DNA of 64,000 bases, taken from NCBI RefSeq assembly GCF_003012935.1, contig NZ_PUDR01000002.1, forward strand, positions 1 through 64,000, given 5' to 3'. Within the stretch, counting starts at the first letter, position 1. Each line of letters begins with the position of its first letter. The DNA is from Pannonibacter carbonis (GTDB lineage Bacteria > Pseudomonadota > Alphaproteobacteria > Rhizobiales > Stappiaceae). The notes under the pieces were generated by a model. That model was not told the DNA's origin and did not search any database. It saw only the letters and a list, made by a program, of their open reading frames with translations. Positions 24,625 to 34,502 of the stretch are shown piece after piece. Both the position numbers and the translations under genes were made by a program.

Positions 24625-24792
24625 TGGGTCACTCCGGGGCGAAACAGTGCTGCCGAGACCCGGAAAATCCGGTCGCCGGGCCGCGCCATTGCCGAACTGC
24701 CGTGAATCGGTAATGTGCCTTGGTTAGGTTCGGGACCTTGAAGACGCGCCCGTCTGTCGGGCCCATGAACACGAAACCGGCGGCAATAGACC

Positions 24793-25266
24793 ATGTCCAA
24801 TCCCGAGCAGTCCATATCTCTTGAAGTCGTGTTGCCGCTTGCCCGGCCACAAGCCTTCGAACTGGTGGTCGAGCGGTTCGCGGCCTGGTGGCCGCGCGAG
24901 TACACGTTTCTGGGCGATAACCTCGATGATATCGGCATCGATCCTCACCTTGGCGGACAATGCTACGAGCAGGACCGGGGCGGAACGCGCATCGTCTGGG
25001 GCACCGTGCTGTCAATCGAGCGACCTTTGTATCTGCGCATCGCCTGGCAGATCGCCCCGGACCGCCAGACCATAGCCGATCCCGCGGCGGCCAGCCGCGT
25101 GATGATGTCTTTCCGCGAGGCGGGCGAGGCGACCCGGCTGGAACTGGTTCATACGGACTTTATCCGTCACGGTGAAAGTGCGGACGCATACCGGGCGCAG
25201 ATGGCCTCGCCGGCCGGCTGGCCGCTTTGCCTTGCACGGTTGGCGGCGATGGCCGGGCGGCGCTGA
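24793..25266 (+). CDS. SRPBCC (AHSA1-like) domain protein
   Basis: The 157-residue product has an AHA1/START-like fold: LPLARPQAFELVVERFAAWWP at the start, GGQCYEQDRGGTRIVWGTV in the middle and MMSFREAGEATRLELVHTDF, ending with GWPLCLARLAAM. Such proteins bind hydrophobic ligands or act as activators of toxin-like partners, but none is adjacent. It stands alone, divergent from the MBL hydrolase. Function not known. Confidence 0.8.
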   Translation: MSNPEQSISLEVVLPLARPQAFELVVERFAAWWPREYTFLGDNLDDIGIDPHLGGQCYEQDRGGTRIVWGTVLSIERPLYLRIAWQIAPDRQTIADPAAASRVMMSFREAGEATRLELVHTDFIRHGESADAYRAQMASPAGWPLCLARLAAMAGRR

Positions 25267-25414
25267 GCCCATCCACCGGATTTGGTGAGCCGACTTATTG
25301 CGCGCGTGTGGATTGACGACCGGATTGTCGCGCAACTGACATCTGCCCTGTGTTATTTGGCCGGTTCAGTTTTGCACCAGTCTCAAGAGCCGGGAGGAGG
25401 CGCCGGGGAGTGCC

Positions 25415-26764
25415 ATGGCCGACAATACCGAAGTGACCGAACCTGCGCCGCGTAGTGGTCCGGTGACGTCTCCCTTGCGCAGAATTCTCGACGTGAAGTG
25501 GCTGCTGTTCGCCGCCTTGCTGTTGATGGGGCTTGCCGCCGCGGTTTATGGAGTGCCGGTTCCAGCTGTGCTTGCCGCCGCGGGATTGCTTCTGGCCATA
25601 GTCCTTGTCACGCCGCGCCCCGGCCTGCTGCCACCCGCTGTCTTGCTGGACGATCGCCGCGACCAGAGACGTCTGTGGCCAGGCACCGGGATGAAGGTGA
25701 CGGTGGATGCGTTGTCGATGCCCTGTTTCCTGGTCGATGGGCGCGGGATCACCCGCTATGTCAATACAGTGGCCCGTGCCCGCTACAGCGGCGTCCGACC
25801 CGGGGATCCTGTGTCCTTCGGCCTGCGTGCGCCGTCGCTGCTGGAGGCCTTTGACCGGGCCCGCACCAACGGCACGGTGGAACGCATCGAGTGGGCTGAA
25901 AAGGTGCCGACGGAATCCTGGTTCGAGGCCAGTATTGCACCGATCCACATGCCTGCCGCAAACGGCACGGCCGCAACCGGCGGCAACCCGGATTTCCTGC
26001 TGGTTGCGATCAGGGACCTGACCGAACAGCGCCGGCTTGAGCGGATGCGCACGGATTTTGTCGCCAATGCCAGCCATGAACTGCGCACGCCGCTGGCCTC
26101 CCTGACCGGCTTCATCGAAACGCTGCAGGGGCCGGCCAGGGAAGATGCAGTGGCGCGGGAGCGGTTTCTCGCCATCATGCTCGATCAGGCCAACCGCATG
26201 CGCCGGCTGATCGACGATATCCTTTCCCTGTCGCGGATCGAGCTCAAGGCCCATGTTCGCCCGGAAACGCAGGTCGACCTCGCCGAGATCGTCCGGCACA
26301 CGATGGATGCCCTCTCGCCGCTGGCACGGGAACTCGATCTCGAGATTGGCCTGACAGCGCCTCCCGGTGAAGTTCTCGTGCGCGGGGATCGCGACGAACT
26401 CATCCAGGTCGCCGAGAACCTGATCGAAAACGGACTGAAATACGGAAGCATCGGCAAGCGGATCGACATCACAATCGAAGCGGGCAAGCCGAGCGGCTGG
26501 TGTCTGGCGGTCAGGGATTACGGCGAGGGCATTGCGCCTGAACACCTGCCCCGTCTGACGGAGCGGTTCTACCGGGTCGATGTCGCCTCGAGCCGGGCAA
26601 TGAAGGGCACCGGTCTGGGTCTTGCCATCGTCAAGCATATCCTGACCCGGCACAGGGCCCGGCTGGATATCGACAGCCGTCCGGGTGAAGGGGCCCGGTT
26701 TGCTGTTACCTTTCCGGAACCCGTGCCGCCGGCAGACAGACTGTCGGGTCGCATTGCCGGCTAA
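25415..26764 (+). CDS. phoR: phosphate regulon sensor histidine kinase
   Basis: The 449-residue kinase has two N-terminal membrane helices (about 29-68), a PAS-like region (90-205), a HisKA domain with the phosphorylated His in ANASHELRTPLASL (near 221), and a HATPase domain with NLIENGLKYGS, RDYGEGIAPEHLPRL and GTGLGLAIVKHILTRH. It phosphorylates PhoB at low phosphate. It heads the phosphate gene block and is followed by the first pstS after 82 bases. Confidence 0.95.
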   Translation: MADNTEVTEPAPRSGPVTSPLRRILDVKWLLFAALLLMGLAAAVYGVPVPAVLAAAGLLLAIVLVTPRPGLLPPAVLLDDRRDQRRLWPGTGMKVTVDALSMPCFLVDGRGITRYVNTVARARYSGVRPGDPVSFGLRAPSLLEAFDRARTNGTVERIEWAEKVPTESWFEASIAPIHMPAANGTAATGGNPDFLLVAIRDLTEQRRLERMRTDFVANASHELRTPLASLTGFIETLQGPAREDAVARERFLAIMLDQANRMRRLIDDILSLSRIELKAHVRPETQVDLAEIVRHTMDALSPLARELDLEIGLTAPPGEVLVRGDRDELIQVAENLIENGLKYGSIGKRIDITIEAGKPSGWCLAVRDYGEGIAPEHLPRLTERFYRVDVASSRAMKGTGLGLAIVKHILTRHRARLDIDSRPGEGARFAVTFPEPVPPADRLSGRIAG

Positions 26765-26846
26765 GAGAAACGCGCCGCATTGTCACATTAGGCTCAACGA
26801 GTTCCGATAACTGTCTGTGCAGGGCAATGGCAGACAGGAGTGTAGG

Positions 26847-27866
26847 GTGTACGCTGCTGGTATAAAACTCGGACTTGCAGGGGTTCTGGGGCTTTGCGTG
26901 ATCGCGCCGGCAGGTGCCTTCGAGCGCGAGCAACTCCAGATCGTCGGGTCCTCGACAGTGTTTCCGTTTTCAAAGACGGTAGCAGAGCGCATCGGCATGT
27001 CGGGCAAGATCATGATGCCGATTGTGGAATCGACCGGAACTGGCGGCGGGATGGAATTCTTCTGCGCCGGGACCGGCCCGCAGACGCCGGACATCACCAA
27101 CGCGTCGCGGGCGATGAAAGCGGCCGAAGCGAAGGTCTGCGCGGCCAACGGCGTCACCGCGACCGAGTTGAAGATCGGCTTTGACGGCATCGTTGTCGCG
27201 AATTTCAAGGATGCGCCCGATTTTAACCTGACGCTTCAGCAGATCTTCCTGGCGCTGGGGGCCAAGGTGCCGGTTGATGGCAAGCTGGTGGACAATCCCT
27301 ACCGAACCTGGTCGCAGATTGATCCATCTCTTCCCGATAGCCCGATCGAGGTCCTTGGCCCACCGCCGACATCCGGCACCCGCGACGCCTTCGTGGAAAT
27401 GGCCATGGAAGGTGGATGCGCGCTGATTGAAGATGCCGTTAAACTCGGCCTCAAGGGCAAGACCTGCCACGCGATCCGGGAAGATGGGGCATTTCTCGAC
27501 ACCGGCGAGAACGACGACCTGATCGTGCAGTTCCTCGACGCCAATCCAAAGGCGCTCGGCATCTTCGGGTTCTCGTTCCTGAACAAGAACACGAGCCACC
27601 TCAAGGGGGCCATGATTCAGGGCATCGAGCCGGATTTCTCTAATATTGCCAATGGCAGTTATCCCCTTGCCCGCCCGCTGTTCACCTATGTCAAGCTGGA
27701 GCATGTCGGCAAAGTTCCTGGCATTGCGGACTATGTGTCCGAACTGACGCGGGAAGAGGCCTGGGGTCCGTCCGGTTACCTGAAGGAGAAAGGCCTCATA
27801 CCGCTTCCCGATACGGAGCGGGACGAGCAGCGCCTCCGCATTGCCCCTGTCCTTGCGGGAAATTGA
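26847..27866 (+). CDS. phosphate-binding protein, PstS-like, copy 1
   Basis: From GTG 26847 (AGGAG six bases upstream) the 339-residue product has a signal peptide (about 1-24) and a phosphate-binding fold with VGSSTVFPFSKTVAE, PIVESTGTGGGMEFFC, ITNASRAM and SGTRDAFVEMA, the usual phosphate-contacting loops. It differs markedly from the second pstS product. It follows phoR. The GTG at 26817 also opens the frame but lacks a good site. Confidence 0.9.
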   Translation: MYAAGIKLGLAGVLGLCVIAPAGAFEREQLQIVGSSTVFPFSKTVAERIGMSGKIMMPIVESTGTGGGMEFFCAGTGPQTPDITNASRAMKAAEAKVCAANGVTATELKIGFDGIVVANFKDAPDFNLTLQQIFLALGAKVPVDGKLVDNPYRTWSQIDPSLPDSPIEVLGPPPTSGTRDAFVEMAMEGGCALIEDAVKLGLKGKTCHAIREDGAFLDTGENDDLIVQFLDANPKALGIFGFSFLNKNTSHLKGAMIQGIEPDFSNIANGSYPLARPLFTYVKLEHVGKVPGIADYVSELTREEAWGPSGYLKEKGLIPLPDTERDEQRLRIAPVLAGN

Positions 27867-28010
27867 TACAGGGCATCGGGTGTTTCAGCTTTCGGCATAC
27901 GCAATCCGGACAGGGGCCGGATGGTTTCCGCTTCGGCACAAAAGCGTCACACTGACGATTGCCCTGATGGAGCTGACGAAGAAAAAGCAAATAATTGCAA
28001 AGATTTGCAA

Positions 28011-28050
28011 TGTCATGAAACTGATACGCAAGTGTCATACGAGTCACATC
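28011..28050 (+). promoter_or_regulatory. PHO box with four repeats
   Basis: Four direct repeats of a TGTCAT-like unit occur every 11 bases: TGTCATGAAAC, TGATACGCAAG, TGTCATACGAG and TCACATCACGC, starting at 28011. The 11-base period is the mark of PhoB binding sites. It is 89 bases upstream of the second pstS start. Confidence 0.8.
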
Positions 28051-28138
28051 ACGCCGACCTATGGTCCGCCCATCGCCTAGGTCTCGAAAGGGATCTGGTG
28101 GTGATCTAGAAACCTTGACATTCGAAGGGAGTGGTCAA

Positions 28139-29182
28139 GTGAAGTTTAAGTCTCTCGTTAGCGTGGCGGCCATCGCGGTTGCTGCTACTGCCGTTTCTGG
28201 TGTTGCCCAGGCCCGCAACCAGGTCCAGATCGCTGGTTCCTCCACCGTCCTCCCCTACGCCTCGATCGTTGCTGAAGCGTTCGGCGAAAACACTGACTTC
28301 CCGACCCCGGTCGTGGAATCCGGCGGTTCGGGTGCTGGCCGCAAGAAGCTGTGCGAAGGCGTTGGTGTGAACACCATCGACATCGCCAACTCGTCCAGCC
28401 GCATCAGCAAGTCGGACATCGAGCTGTGCGCCAAGAACGGCGTGACGGACATCATGGAAGTCCGCATCGGCTATGACGGCATCGTCTTCGCTTCGGACAT
28501 CAAGGGCAACTCCTTTGCCTTTACCCCGGCTGACTGGCATTCCGCTCTGGCTGCCCAGGTCCTGGTGGATGGCAAGCTCGTAGCTAACCCGAACAAGAAG
28601 TGGAGCGACGTCCGCGCTGATCTGCCGGCTCAGGACATCCTCGCTTTCATCCCGGGCACCAAGCACGGCACCCGCGAAGTGTTTGACGAGAAGGTTCTGC
28701 ACGCTGGTTGCAAGGCCAATGGCGTTGAAGAAGCTCTGATTGCTGCCGCCAACGGCGACAAGGCCGCTGCCAAGGGCTGCATGGCGCTGCGTACCGATGG
28801 CGTGTCCATCGACATCGACGGTGACTACACCGAGACCCTGGCTCGCGTTGCTGCCAACCCGCAGGGGATTGGCGTGTTCGGTCTGTCGTTCTACCAGAAC
28901 AACACCGACAAGCTCCAGGTTGCCACCATGGGCGGCGTTGTTCCGAGCGTCGAGAGCATTGCCAAGGGTGAGTATCCGGTTTCGCGTCCGCTGTACTTCT
29001 ACGTCAAGAAGGCGCACATCGGCGTCATTCCGGGCCTGAAGGAATACGTCGAGTTCTTCATGTCTGACGACATCGCTGGCCCGGATGGCCCGCTCGCTCA
29101 GTATGGCCTCGTTTCCGACCCGGAACTGGCTGCGACCCAGAAGGCAGTTGCCGACGAAGTCGTGATGGGCCCGCTCAACTAA
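28139..29182 (+). CDS. pstS: phosphate-binding protein PstS, copy 2
   Basis: From GTG 28139 (GGGAG seven bases upstream) the 347-residue protein has a signal peptide ending VAQARNQ and the phosphate-binding fold: IAGSSTVLPYASIVAE, PVVESGGSGAGRKKLC, IANSSSRISKSD, and GTKHGTREVFDEK. It is preceded by a four-repeat PHO box and followed by the pstCAB-phoU-phoB genes, so this is the main binding protein of the Pst system. Its wobble choices (many GCT and GTT codons) suggest high expression. A longer frame to 28061 is rejected because it would start inside the promoter region. Confidence 0.95.
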   Translation: MKFKSLVSVAAIAVAATAVSGVAQARNQVQIAGSSTVLPYASIVAEAFGENTDFPTPVVESGGSGAGRKKLCEGVGVNTIDIANSSSRISKSDIELCAKNGVTDIMEVRIGYDGIVFASDIKGNSFAFTPADWHSALAAQVLVDGKLVANPNKKWSDVRADLPAQDILAFIPGTKHGTREVFDEKVLHAGCKANGVEEALIAAANGDKAAAKGCMALRTDGVSIDIDGDYTETLARVAANPQGIGVFGLSFYQNNTDKLQVATMGGVVPSVESIAKGEYPVSRPLYFYVKKAHIGVIPGLKEYVEFFMSDDIAGPDGPLAQYGLVSDPELAATQKAVADEVVMGPLN

Positions 29183-29207
29183 GCGGACCTGGCGTACCGA
29201 AAGTCCA

Positions 29208-29236
29208 GGGTGGCGCTGAAGCGCCACCCATTTTCT
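29208..29236 (+). terminator. hairpin between pstS and pstC
   Basis: GGGTGGCGC (29208-29216) and GCGCCACCC (29221-29229) form a perfect 9-bp stem with loop TGAA, followed by ATTTTCTC. It should partly stop transcription or protect the pstS mRNA so that PstS is made in excess over the membrane parts. Confidence 0.75.
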
Positions 29237-29253
29237 CATGGATTGGATAGCCA

Positions 29254-30714
29254 ATGAGCCTCGGCGCCCTTCTTCTCATCGTTATCGTGCTGGCCATTCT
29301 CGGGGCTGTTGCTGGTCGCAGACGCGCTCTCGGGCTCGTCGGCGGTGACAAGCGGGCATTGCACTCGCTGCCCGGGCACTATGGCCAGGTCGTTTTCCTG
29401 TTTACCGCTGTGCCGGCCCTCGTGTTGACCGGCCTGTGGCTGTTCCTTGCCCCTCTGCTGATCGACCGAATGTCCTCCGAAAGCCTTGTTGGTTCGTCGC
29501 TCACGGATGATACGGCGATGACGCTGGTGATGACGGATGTTCGCCGTATCGCGAGGGGACTTGAAGTTCTTTCGGCAAACGGCTCACTGTCTGAGTCAGA
29601 TATCAGTCAGATGCGAGCCGACTTCAGCAATGTTCGTGTGCGCATGGCAGAAGCGGGGGTCGCTCTCGGCGCAGATGTCGGGCCGCAGGTGTTCGAAGCG
29701 GCCAAAGTCTATCGGGACTATTCCAACACGTCCCGGGTTCTTATGAACATCGCTGTTATTGCCGTTGCAATTGCTGGCTTGTTCTGGTCACTGACCCGGA
29801 TCAGCAAAGATTACCGCGCCCGCAACGCATCCGAGAAATTTACCGTCGTCATGTTGATCGCTGCCTCACTTGTTGCGGTGTTGACGACGTTCGGTATCGT
29901 TTTCTCACTGGTTTTCGAGACCTACAATTTCTTCCGGATGCACTCGGCCGCTGACTTCTTCTTTGGTCTTGTCTGGAACCCGCAGTTCCGTGGTGGATCC
30001 GAGCTCGGTATCCTGCCGCTGCTTTGGGGTACGTTCTACGTGTCCTTCGTGGCACTGCTCTTCGCCGTGCCGATCGGGCTTCTTGCAGCGATCTACATGG
30101 CTGAGTATGCGTCCAAACCGATGCGGTCGGTCGCCAAACCGCTTCTGGAACTGCTCGCAGGCATTCCGACCATCGTCTATGGCCTTTTCGCCTTGATTAC
30201 GGTCGGACCTTTCCTTCGCGACTATTTCGCCCAGCCGCTTGGGCTCGGGAACAGCTCTTCATCTGTTCTCACCGCGGGGATCGTGATGGGGATCATGTTG
30301 ATCCCGTTCGTATCGTCCTTGTCAGACGATATCATCAACGCTGTTCCGCAGTCCCTGCGTGATGGGGCCTATGGTCTCGGTTCAACACGATCCGAAACGA
30401 TACGCCAGGTTGTCATGCCGGCTGCGCTGCCTGGAATTGTTGGCGCGGTCCTGCTGGCTGCAAGCCGTGCGATTGGCGAAACCATGATCGTCGTCATGGG
30501 AGCCGGTGCCGCAGCAAAACTGGGCCTCAATCCGCTTGAAGCCATGACCACCGTCACGGTGAAGATTGTCAGTCAGCTAACGGGCGACACAGAATTTGCC
30601 TCACCTGAAACGCTTGTGGCATTTGCGCTTGGATTGACACTCTTCGTCTTCACCTTGGGCCTCAATATTGTGGCGCTTTACATCGTCCGCAAGTATCGGG
30701 AGCAATACGAATGA
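29254..30714 (+). CDS. pstC: phosphate ABC transporter permease PstC, long form
   Basis: The 486-residue protein has two membrane helices in an N-terminal extension (about 1-30 and 38-80, with a periplasmic segment between), followed by a standard six-helix PstC permease domain from about residue 210, with AEYASKPMRSVAKPLLELLAGIP (an EAA-like loop) and LRDGAYGLGSTRSETIRQVVMP. E. coli PstC is about 320 residues; the long form is common in alphaproteobacteria. It forms the membrane channel with PstA. Its stop overlaps the pstA start by four bases. Confidence 0.95.
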   Translation: MSLGALLLIVIVLAILGAVAGRRRALGLVGGDKRALHSLPGHYGQVVFLFTAVPALVLTGLWLFLAPLLIDRMSSESLVGSSLTDDTAMTLVMTDVRRIARGLEVLSANGSLSESDISQMRADFSNVRVRMAEAGVALGADVGPQVFEAAKVYRDYSNTSRVLMNIAVIAVAIAGLFWSLTRISKDYRARNASEKFTVVMLIAASLVAVLTTFGIVFSLVFETYNFFRMHSAADFFFGLVWNPQFRGGSELGILPLLWGTFYVSFVALLFAVPIGLLAAIYMAEYASKPMRSVAKPLLELLAGIPTIVYGLFALITVGPFLRDYFAQPLGLGNSSSSVLTAGIVMGIMLIPFVSSLSDDIINAVPQSLRDGAYGLGSTRSETIRQVVMPAALPGIVGAVLLAASRAIGETMIVVMGAGAAAKLGLNPLEAMTTVTVKIVSQLTGDTEFASPETLVAFALGLTLFVFTLGLNIVALYIVRKYREQYE

Positions 30715-32045
30715 CCGATGTCGCCATTTCTCCGACGAAGTCGATCTACAATCCCGACGCACGTACGCGCCGTCGCAACGCAGCTGAGATGCGCTTCCGC
30801 CTCTACGGTCTGTCAGCAGTCGTCGTCGGTCTCGTCGCACTCGTCATTCTGCTTTGGTCCATTCTGGCAAGTGGTCTCGGTTCGTTCAGCCAGGCCTTCA
30901 TCACGATTGATGTGCCCTTGACCGCTAGCGTGCTCGACAAGTCTGGCACACGGGATGTCGAGGAACTGAAGAAGGTCAGCACCGTCGGGTACGGTAATGT
31001 GTTGCGGGTTGCCTTGATGGAGCAGCTTGCACGGGACAAGGTCGACACCGCTGACGTCAGTGAAAAGGAGATCTTTGATCTTCTGTCAAAAGAAGCGCCT
31101 GCGACCTTGCGCAATATGGTCCTGGCTGATCCGTCACTCGTCGGTCAGACGATCAAGTTCAAGACCTATGCGAACGGTCGCGTCGACGGCTATTTCAAGG
31201 GGCGCGTAACCCTGGAGAGTGCGAAACTCGACAGCAACATCACGCCTGGTCAGTTGTTGCTCGCCGAGCGGATGCAGGATGCAGGCATTCTGACCAGCGG
31301 CTTCAACTGGGACTTCTTCTTCGGACCGGATGCTTCTGATCTTCGCCCTGAAGCTGCGGGTCTCGGGATCGCCTTTATCGGCTCGGCCTACATGATGCTG
31401 ATTGTTCTCGTCCTGGCCGTTCCGATCGGCGTGGCTGCCTCGATCTACCTCGAGGAATTCGCACCGAAGAACAAGTTCACTGACCTGATCGAGGTGAACA
31501 TCTCGAACCTCGCGGCTGTCCCGTCGATCGTGTTCGGTATTCTCGGCCTTGCAGTGTTCATCAATTTCATGGGTATGCCGCAATCGGCCTCCCTGGTTGG
31601 TGGCCTCGTGCTGACCCTGATGACCCTGCCGACGATCATCATCGCCACCCGTGCTGCCCTGAGAGCTGTGCCGCCGAGCATTCGCGATGCGGCCCTGGGG
31701 GTAGGGGCGTCGAAGATGCAGTCGATCTTCCATCACGTCCTGCCCCTGGCTGCCCCTGGAATCCTGACCGGAACGATCATCGGGCTGGCACAGGCGCTCG
31801 GCGAAACCGCTCCGCTGTTGCTTATCGGCATGGTGTCGTTCGTCCGAAGCTTCCCAGGTGCCCCGCCTGAAGGCTTCCTTGATCCGGCCGCTGCCCTGCC
31901 GGTTCAGGTCTACAACTGGACGCAGCGTGGTGACCCCGCCTTCGTCGAGCGAGCCTCCGGCGCTATTATCGTCCTGCTGATATTCCTTGTTGTCATGAAC
32001 CTGGTCGCGATCGTCCTGCGTCGCCGCTTTGAACGCCGTTGGTAA
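30711..32045 (+). CDS. pstA: phosphate ABC transporter permease PstA, DUF3333 form
   Basis: The 444-residue product has one N-terminal membrane helix (about 28-52), a periplasmic DUF3333 domain (about 60-205), and a permease domain with [39 protein letters not shown] and [23 protein letters not shown]. coli PstA is about 300 residues, so the N-terminal domain is extra, as usual in this class. ATGA overlap with pstC indicates coupled translation. Confidence 0.95.
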   Translation: MTDVAISPTKSIYNPDARTRRRNAAEMRFRLYGLSAVVVGLVALVILLWSILASGLGSFSQAFITIDVPLTASVLDKSGTRDVEELKKVSTVGYGNVLRVALMEQLARDKVDTADVSEKEIFDLLSKEAPATLRNMVLADPSLVGQTIKFKTYANGRVDGYFKGRVTLESAKLDSNITPGQLLLAERMQDAGILTSGFNWDFFFGPDASDLRPEAAGLGIAFIGSAYMMLIVLVLAVPIGVAASIYLEEFAPKNKFTDLIEVNISNLAAVPSIVFGILGLAVFINFMGMPQSASLVGGLVLTLMTLPTIIIATRAALRAVPPSIRDAALGVGASKMQSIFHHVLPLAAPGILTGTIIGLAQALGETAPLLLIGMVSFVRSFPGAPPEGFLDPAAALPVQVYNWTQRGDPAFVERASGAIIVLLIFLVVMNLVAIVLRRRFERRW

Positions 32046-32059
32046 GAAGGGGACATCCG

Positions 32060-32857
32060 ATGAACGTTTCTGTAAATCTGGAGAATGATGTGGACCTCGC
32101 CCAGCACAAGATCGTCGCGAAAAACGTTCAGGTCTATTACGGCGAAAAGCACGCCATCAAGGACGTGAACATCAACATTCAGCCGTGTTCCGTAACGGCC
32201 TTCATTGGCCCGTCGGGCTGTGGCAAGTCGACATTCCTGCGGACACTGAACCGCATGAACGACACAATCGACATCTGCCGCGTCGAAGGCAATATCTCCA
32301 TCGACGGCGAAAACATCTATGACCCGCGCGTTGACCCGGTCCAGCTGCGGGCCAAGGTCGGCATGGTGTTCCAGAAGCCGAACCCGTTTCCGAAGTCGAT
32401 CTACGAAAACGTCGCCTACGGCCCTCGCATCCATGGCCTGACCCGGACCAAGGCTGAACTGGACGAGGTAGTCTCGGCCAGCCTGCAGAAGGCAGGCCTC
32501 TGGAACGAGGTGAAGGATCGCCTCGATGAAGGCGGCACGGGTCTCTCCGGTGGCCAGCAGCAGCGGCTCTGCATTGCCCGCGCCATCGCTGTCAGCCCGG
32601 AAGTGATCCTGATGGACGAGCCCTGCTCGGCGCTTGATCCGATCGCCACGGCGAAGGTGGAAGAACTCATCGACGAGTTGCGTTCCAACTACACCATCGT
32701 GATCGTGACCCACTCGATGCAGCAGGCCGCCCGTGTGTCCCAGCGCACCGCGTTCTTCCACCTTGGCAATCTTGTCGAGGAAGGTGCTACCCAGGACATC
32801 TTCACGAACCCGCAGGACAAGCGTACGCAGGACTATATCACCGGCCGCTTCGGCTGA
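32060..32857 (+). CDS. pstB: phosphate ABC transporter ATPase
   Basis: From ATG 32060 the 265-residue ATPase has Walker [10 protein letters not shown] (residues 50-58), the Q-loop in [15 protein letters not shown], the signature [16 protein letters not shown], Walker [14 protein letters not shown] and the switch His in [12 protein letters not shown]. It energises phosphate import by PstSCAB and is part of PhoR signalling. The short extension to 32039 overlaps pstA and lacks a binding site. Confidence 0.97.
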   Translation: MNVSVNLENDVDLAQHKIVAKNVQVYYGEKHAIKDVNINIQPCSVTAFIGPSGCGKSTFLRTLNRMNDTIDICRVEGNISIDGENIYDPRVDPVQLRAKVGMVFQKPNPFPKSIYENVAYGPRIHGLTRTKAELDEVVSASLQKAGLWNEVKDRLDEGGTGLSGGQQQRLCIARAIAVSPEVILMDEPCSALDPIATAKVEELIDELRSNYTIVIVTHSMQQAARVSQRTAFFHLGNLVEEGATQDIFTNPQDKRTQDYITGRFG

Positions 32858-32892
32858 GTCCTCTGGTCCTCCAACGCGAGAAGGATTTGAAT

Positions 32893-33603
32893 ATGTCCGA
32901 GCATACCGTCAGTTCCTATGATGAAGAACTGCGCGCGCTGGCCGGCCGGGTCGCCGAGATGGGTGGCCTTGCCGAAACGCTGGTGAATGACGCCGTCACC
33001 GCCCTCCTGTCCCAGGATCTGGAGAAAGCGCACAAGATCATCCTGCAGGACGCCCGTCTTGATGAGCTGCAGCAGGAAATCGAAGCCAAGTTCATCCGCA
33101 TCGTCGCGCTGCGTCAGCCGATGGGCCAGGACCTGCGCGAGATCATGGCGGCCGGCCGTATCGCCAATGACCTTGAGCGTGTGGGCGATCTGGCCAAGAA
33201 CATCGCCAAGCGCGTCATTGCCATCGATGGTGACTTCAACTCGAAGAAGGCAGCATTCGGCGTCGAGCACATGGCCGAGCTGGCCCTCAACCAGTTGAAA
33301 GCGGTCCTCGATGCCTATACGAGCCATGATGCAGCGGCCGCGCAGGTTGTGCGCGAACGGGACGACGAAGTGGATGCCATCTACACGTCGCTGTTCCGTG
33401 AACTCCTGACCTACATGATGGAAGATCCGCGCAAGATCACACAGTGCGCGCATCTCCTGTTCTGTGCCAAGAACATTGAACGCATCGGCGACCACGCGAC
33501 CAACATTGCGGAGAACGTGTACTTCATGGTCACCGGCAACCAGTTGCTGGAAGCCCGCCGCAAGATCGACGAAACCGGCCTTGCCGATCTCGAGAACGCC
33601 TGA
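32893..33603 (+). CDS. phoU: phosphate signalling protein PhoU
   Basis: The 236-residue all-helical product has the two PhoU repeats with the metal-binding E/DxxxD patterns: DLRE and ANDLERVGDLAKNIAKR in the first, and NIERIGDHATNIAENVYF in the second. PhoU links the Pst transporter to PhoR and represses the regulon at high phosphate. ATG 32893 has AAGGA seven bases upstream. The gene ends 35 bases before phoB. Confidence 0.96.
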   Translation: MSEHTVSSYDEELRALAGRVAEMGGLAETLVNDAVTALLSQDLEKAHKIILQDARLDELQQEIEAKFIRIVALRQPMGQDLREIMAAGRIANDLERVGDLAKNIAKRVIAIDGDFNSKKAAFGVEHMAELALNQLKAVLDAYTSHDAAAAQVVRERDDEVDAIYTSLFRELLTYMMEDPRKITQCAHLLFCAKNIERIGDHATNIAENVYFMVTGNQLLEARRKIDETGLADLENA

Positions 33604-33638
33604 CGCGGGTCCTCGCGTCTGTTTGCTGGAGCGTGTGA

Positions 33639-34337
33639 ATGCCTAAGGTTCTCATCGTTGAAGACGAAGAGCCGTTGAGCCTGCTGTTGCGTTATAACCT
33701 GGAAGCGGAAGGTTACTCCGTCGAGTCCTGTGCTCGCGGTGATGAAGCGGAAATCCGGCTGCGTGAAAGCCAGCCGGACCTCCTTCTTCTTGACTGGATG
33801 CTGCCAGGCCTGTCGGGCATCGAACTCTGCCGCCGTCTGCGCGCCCGCGCGGAGACCGAGCGTCTTCCCGTCATCATGCTGACGGCGCGCGGTGAGGAAG
33901 CCGAGCGCATCCGCGGCCTTGCAACGGGCGCTGACGATTATGTGGTCAAGCCGTTCTCGATCCCGGAACTGATGGCGCGTGTCCGGGCGATCCTCCGCCG
34001 GGCCCGTCCGGAGGTGGTCTCGACCATGCTCCGCGCCGGTGACATCGAACTGGACCGCGAGACGCATCGGGTCCGCCGCAACGGCAAGGAAATCCATCTT
34101 GGACCGACCGAATTCCGTCTGCTCGAGTTCCTGATGACATCGCCTGGCCGCGTCTTTTCCCGTGAGCAATTGCTCGATGGCGTTTGGGGCCATGACGTCT
34201 ATGTGGACGAGCGGACGGTGGACGTCCATGTCGGCCGTCTGCGCAAGGCCATCAACCGTGGCAAGGTGAAGGATCCGATCCGCACCGTGCGCGGCGCAGG
34301 CTATGCCTTCAATGACCAGTTCGCGGTTGCGATCTGA
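33639..34337 (+). CDS. phoB: phosphate regulon response regulator
   Basis: The 232-residue regulator has a receiver domain with acidic residues at the start (EDEEP), the phosphorylated Asp52 in LLLLDWMLPG and Lys104 in YVVKPF, and an OmpR/PhoB winged-helix domain ending with VDVHVGRLRKAINR and TVRGAGYAF. It binds PHO boxes such as the one at 28011. GGAG lies seven bases before ATG 33639. A strong terminator follows the stop. Confidence 0.97.
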   Translation: MPKVLIVEDEEPLSLLLRYNLEAEGYSVESCARGDEAEIRLRESQPDLLLLDWMLPGLSGIELCRRLRARAETERLPVIMLTARGEEAERIRGLATGADDYVVKPFSIPELMARVRAILRRARPEVVSTMLRAGDIELDRETHRVRRNGKEIHLGPTEFRLLEFLMTSPGRVFSREQLLDGVWGHDVYVDERTVDVHVGRLRKAINRGKVKDPIRTVRGAGYAFNDQFAVAI

Positions 34338-34362
34338 TCGCGTCGCCAACACCTTGATCTGG

Positions 34363-34388
34363 AAAAGCCCGCCACGTGCGGGCTTTTT
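34363..34388. terminator. intrinsic terminator after phoB
   Basis: AAAAGCCCGC and GCGGGCTTTTT form a stem of about 10 pairs with loop CACGT. The A run before and the T run after make it work in both directions. Confidence 0.85.
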
Positions 34389-34415
34389 GCTGTGTGCCGC
34401 TTTCCGCGCAGGACA

Positions 34416-34453
34416 TGAAAAAGGCCCGCCGGGCGATTGCTCCGGCAGGCCTT
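34416..34453 (-). terminator. intrinsic terminator after gcrA
   Basis: On the minus strand AGGCCTGCCGG pairs with CCGGCGGGCCT across an eight-to-nine-base loop (one G-T wobble) and is followed by TTTTTC. It lies 50 bases past the gcrA stop. Confidence 0.7.
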
Positions 34454-34502
34454 CAACTGGGCGAGGGGACCACAGACTGGTTGGCCCCCTCTGAGATCTG
34501 TA

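Noticed and set aside
25336-25357. possible PHO box before phoR
   Set aside because: CTGACATCTGCCCTGTGTTATT shows two units with an 11-base period, but each has two mismatches; too weak to list.
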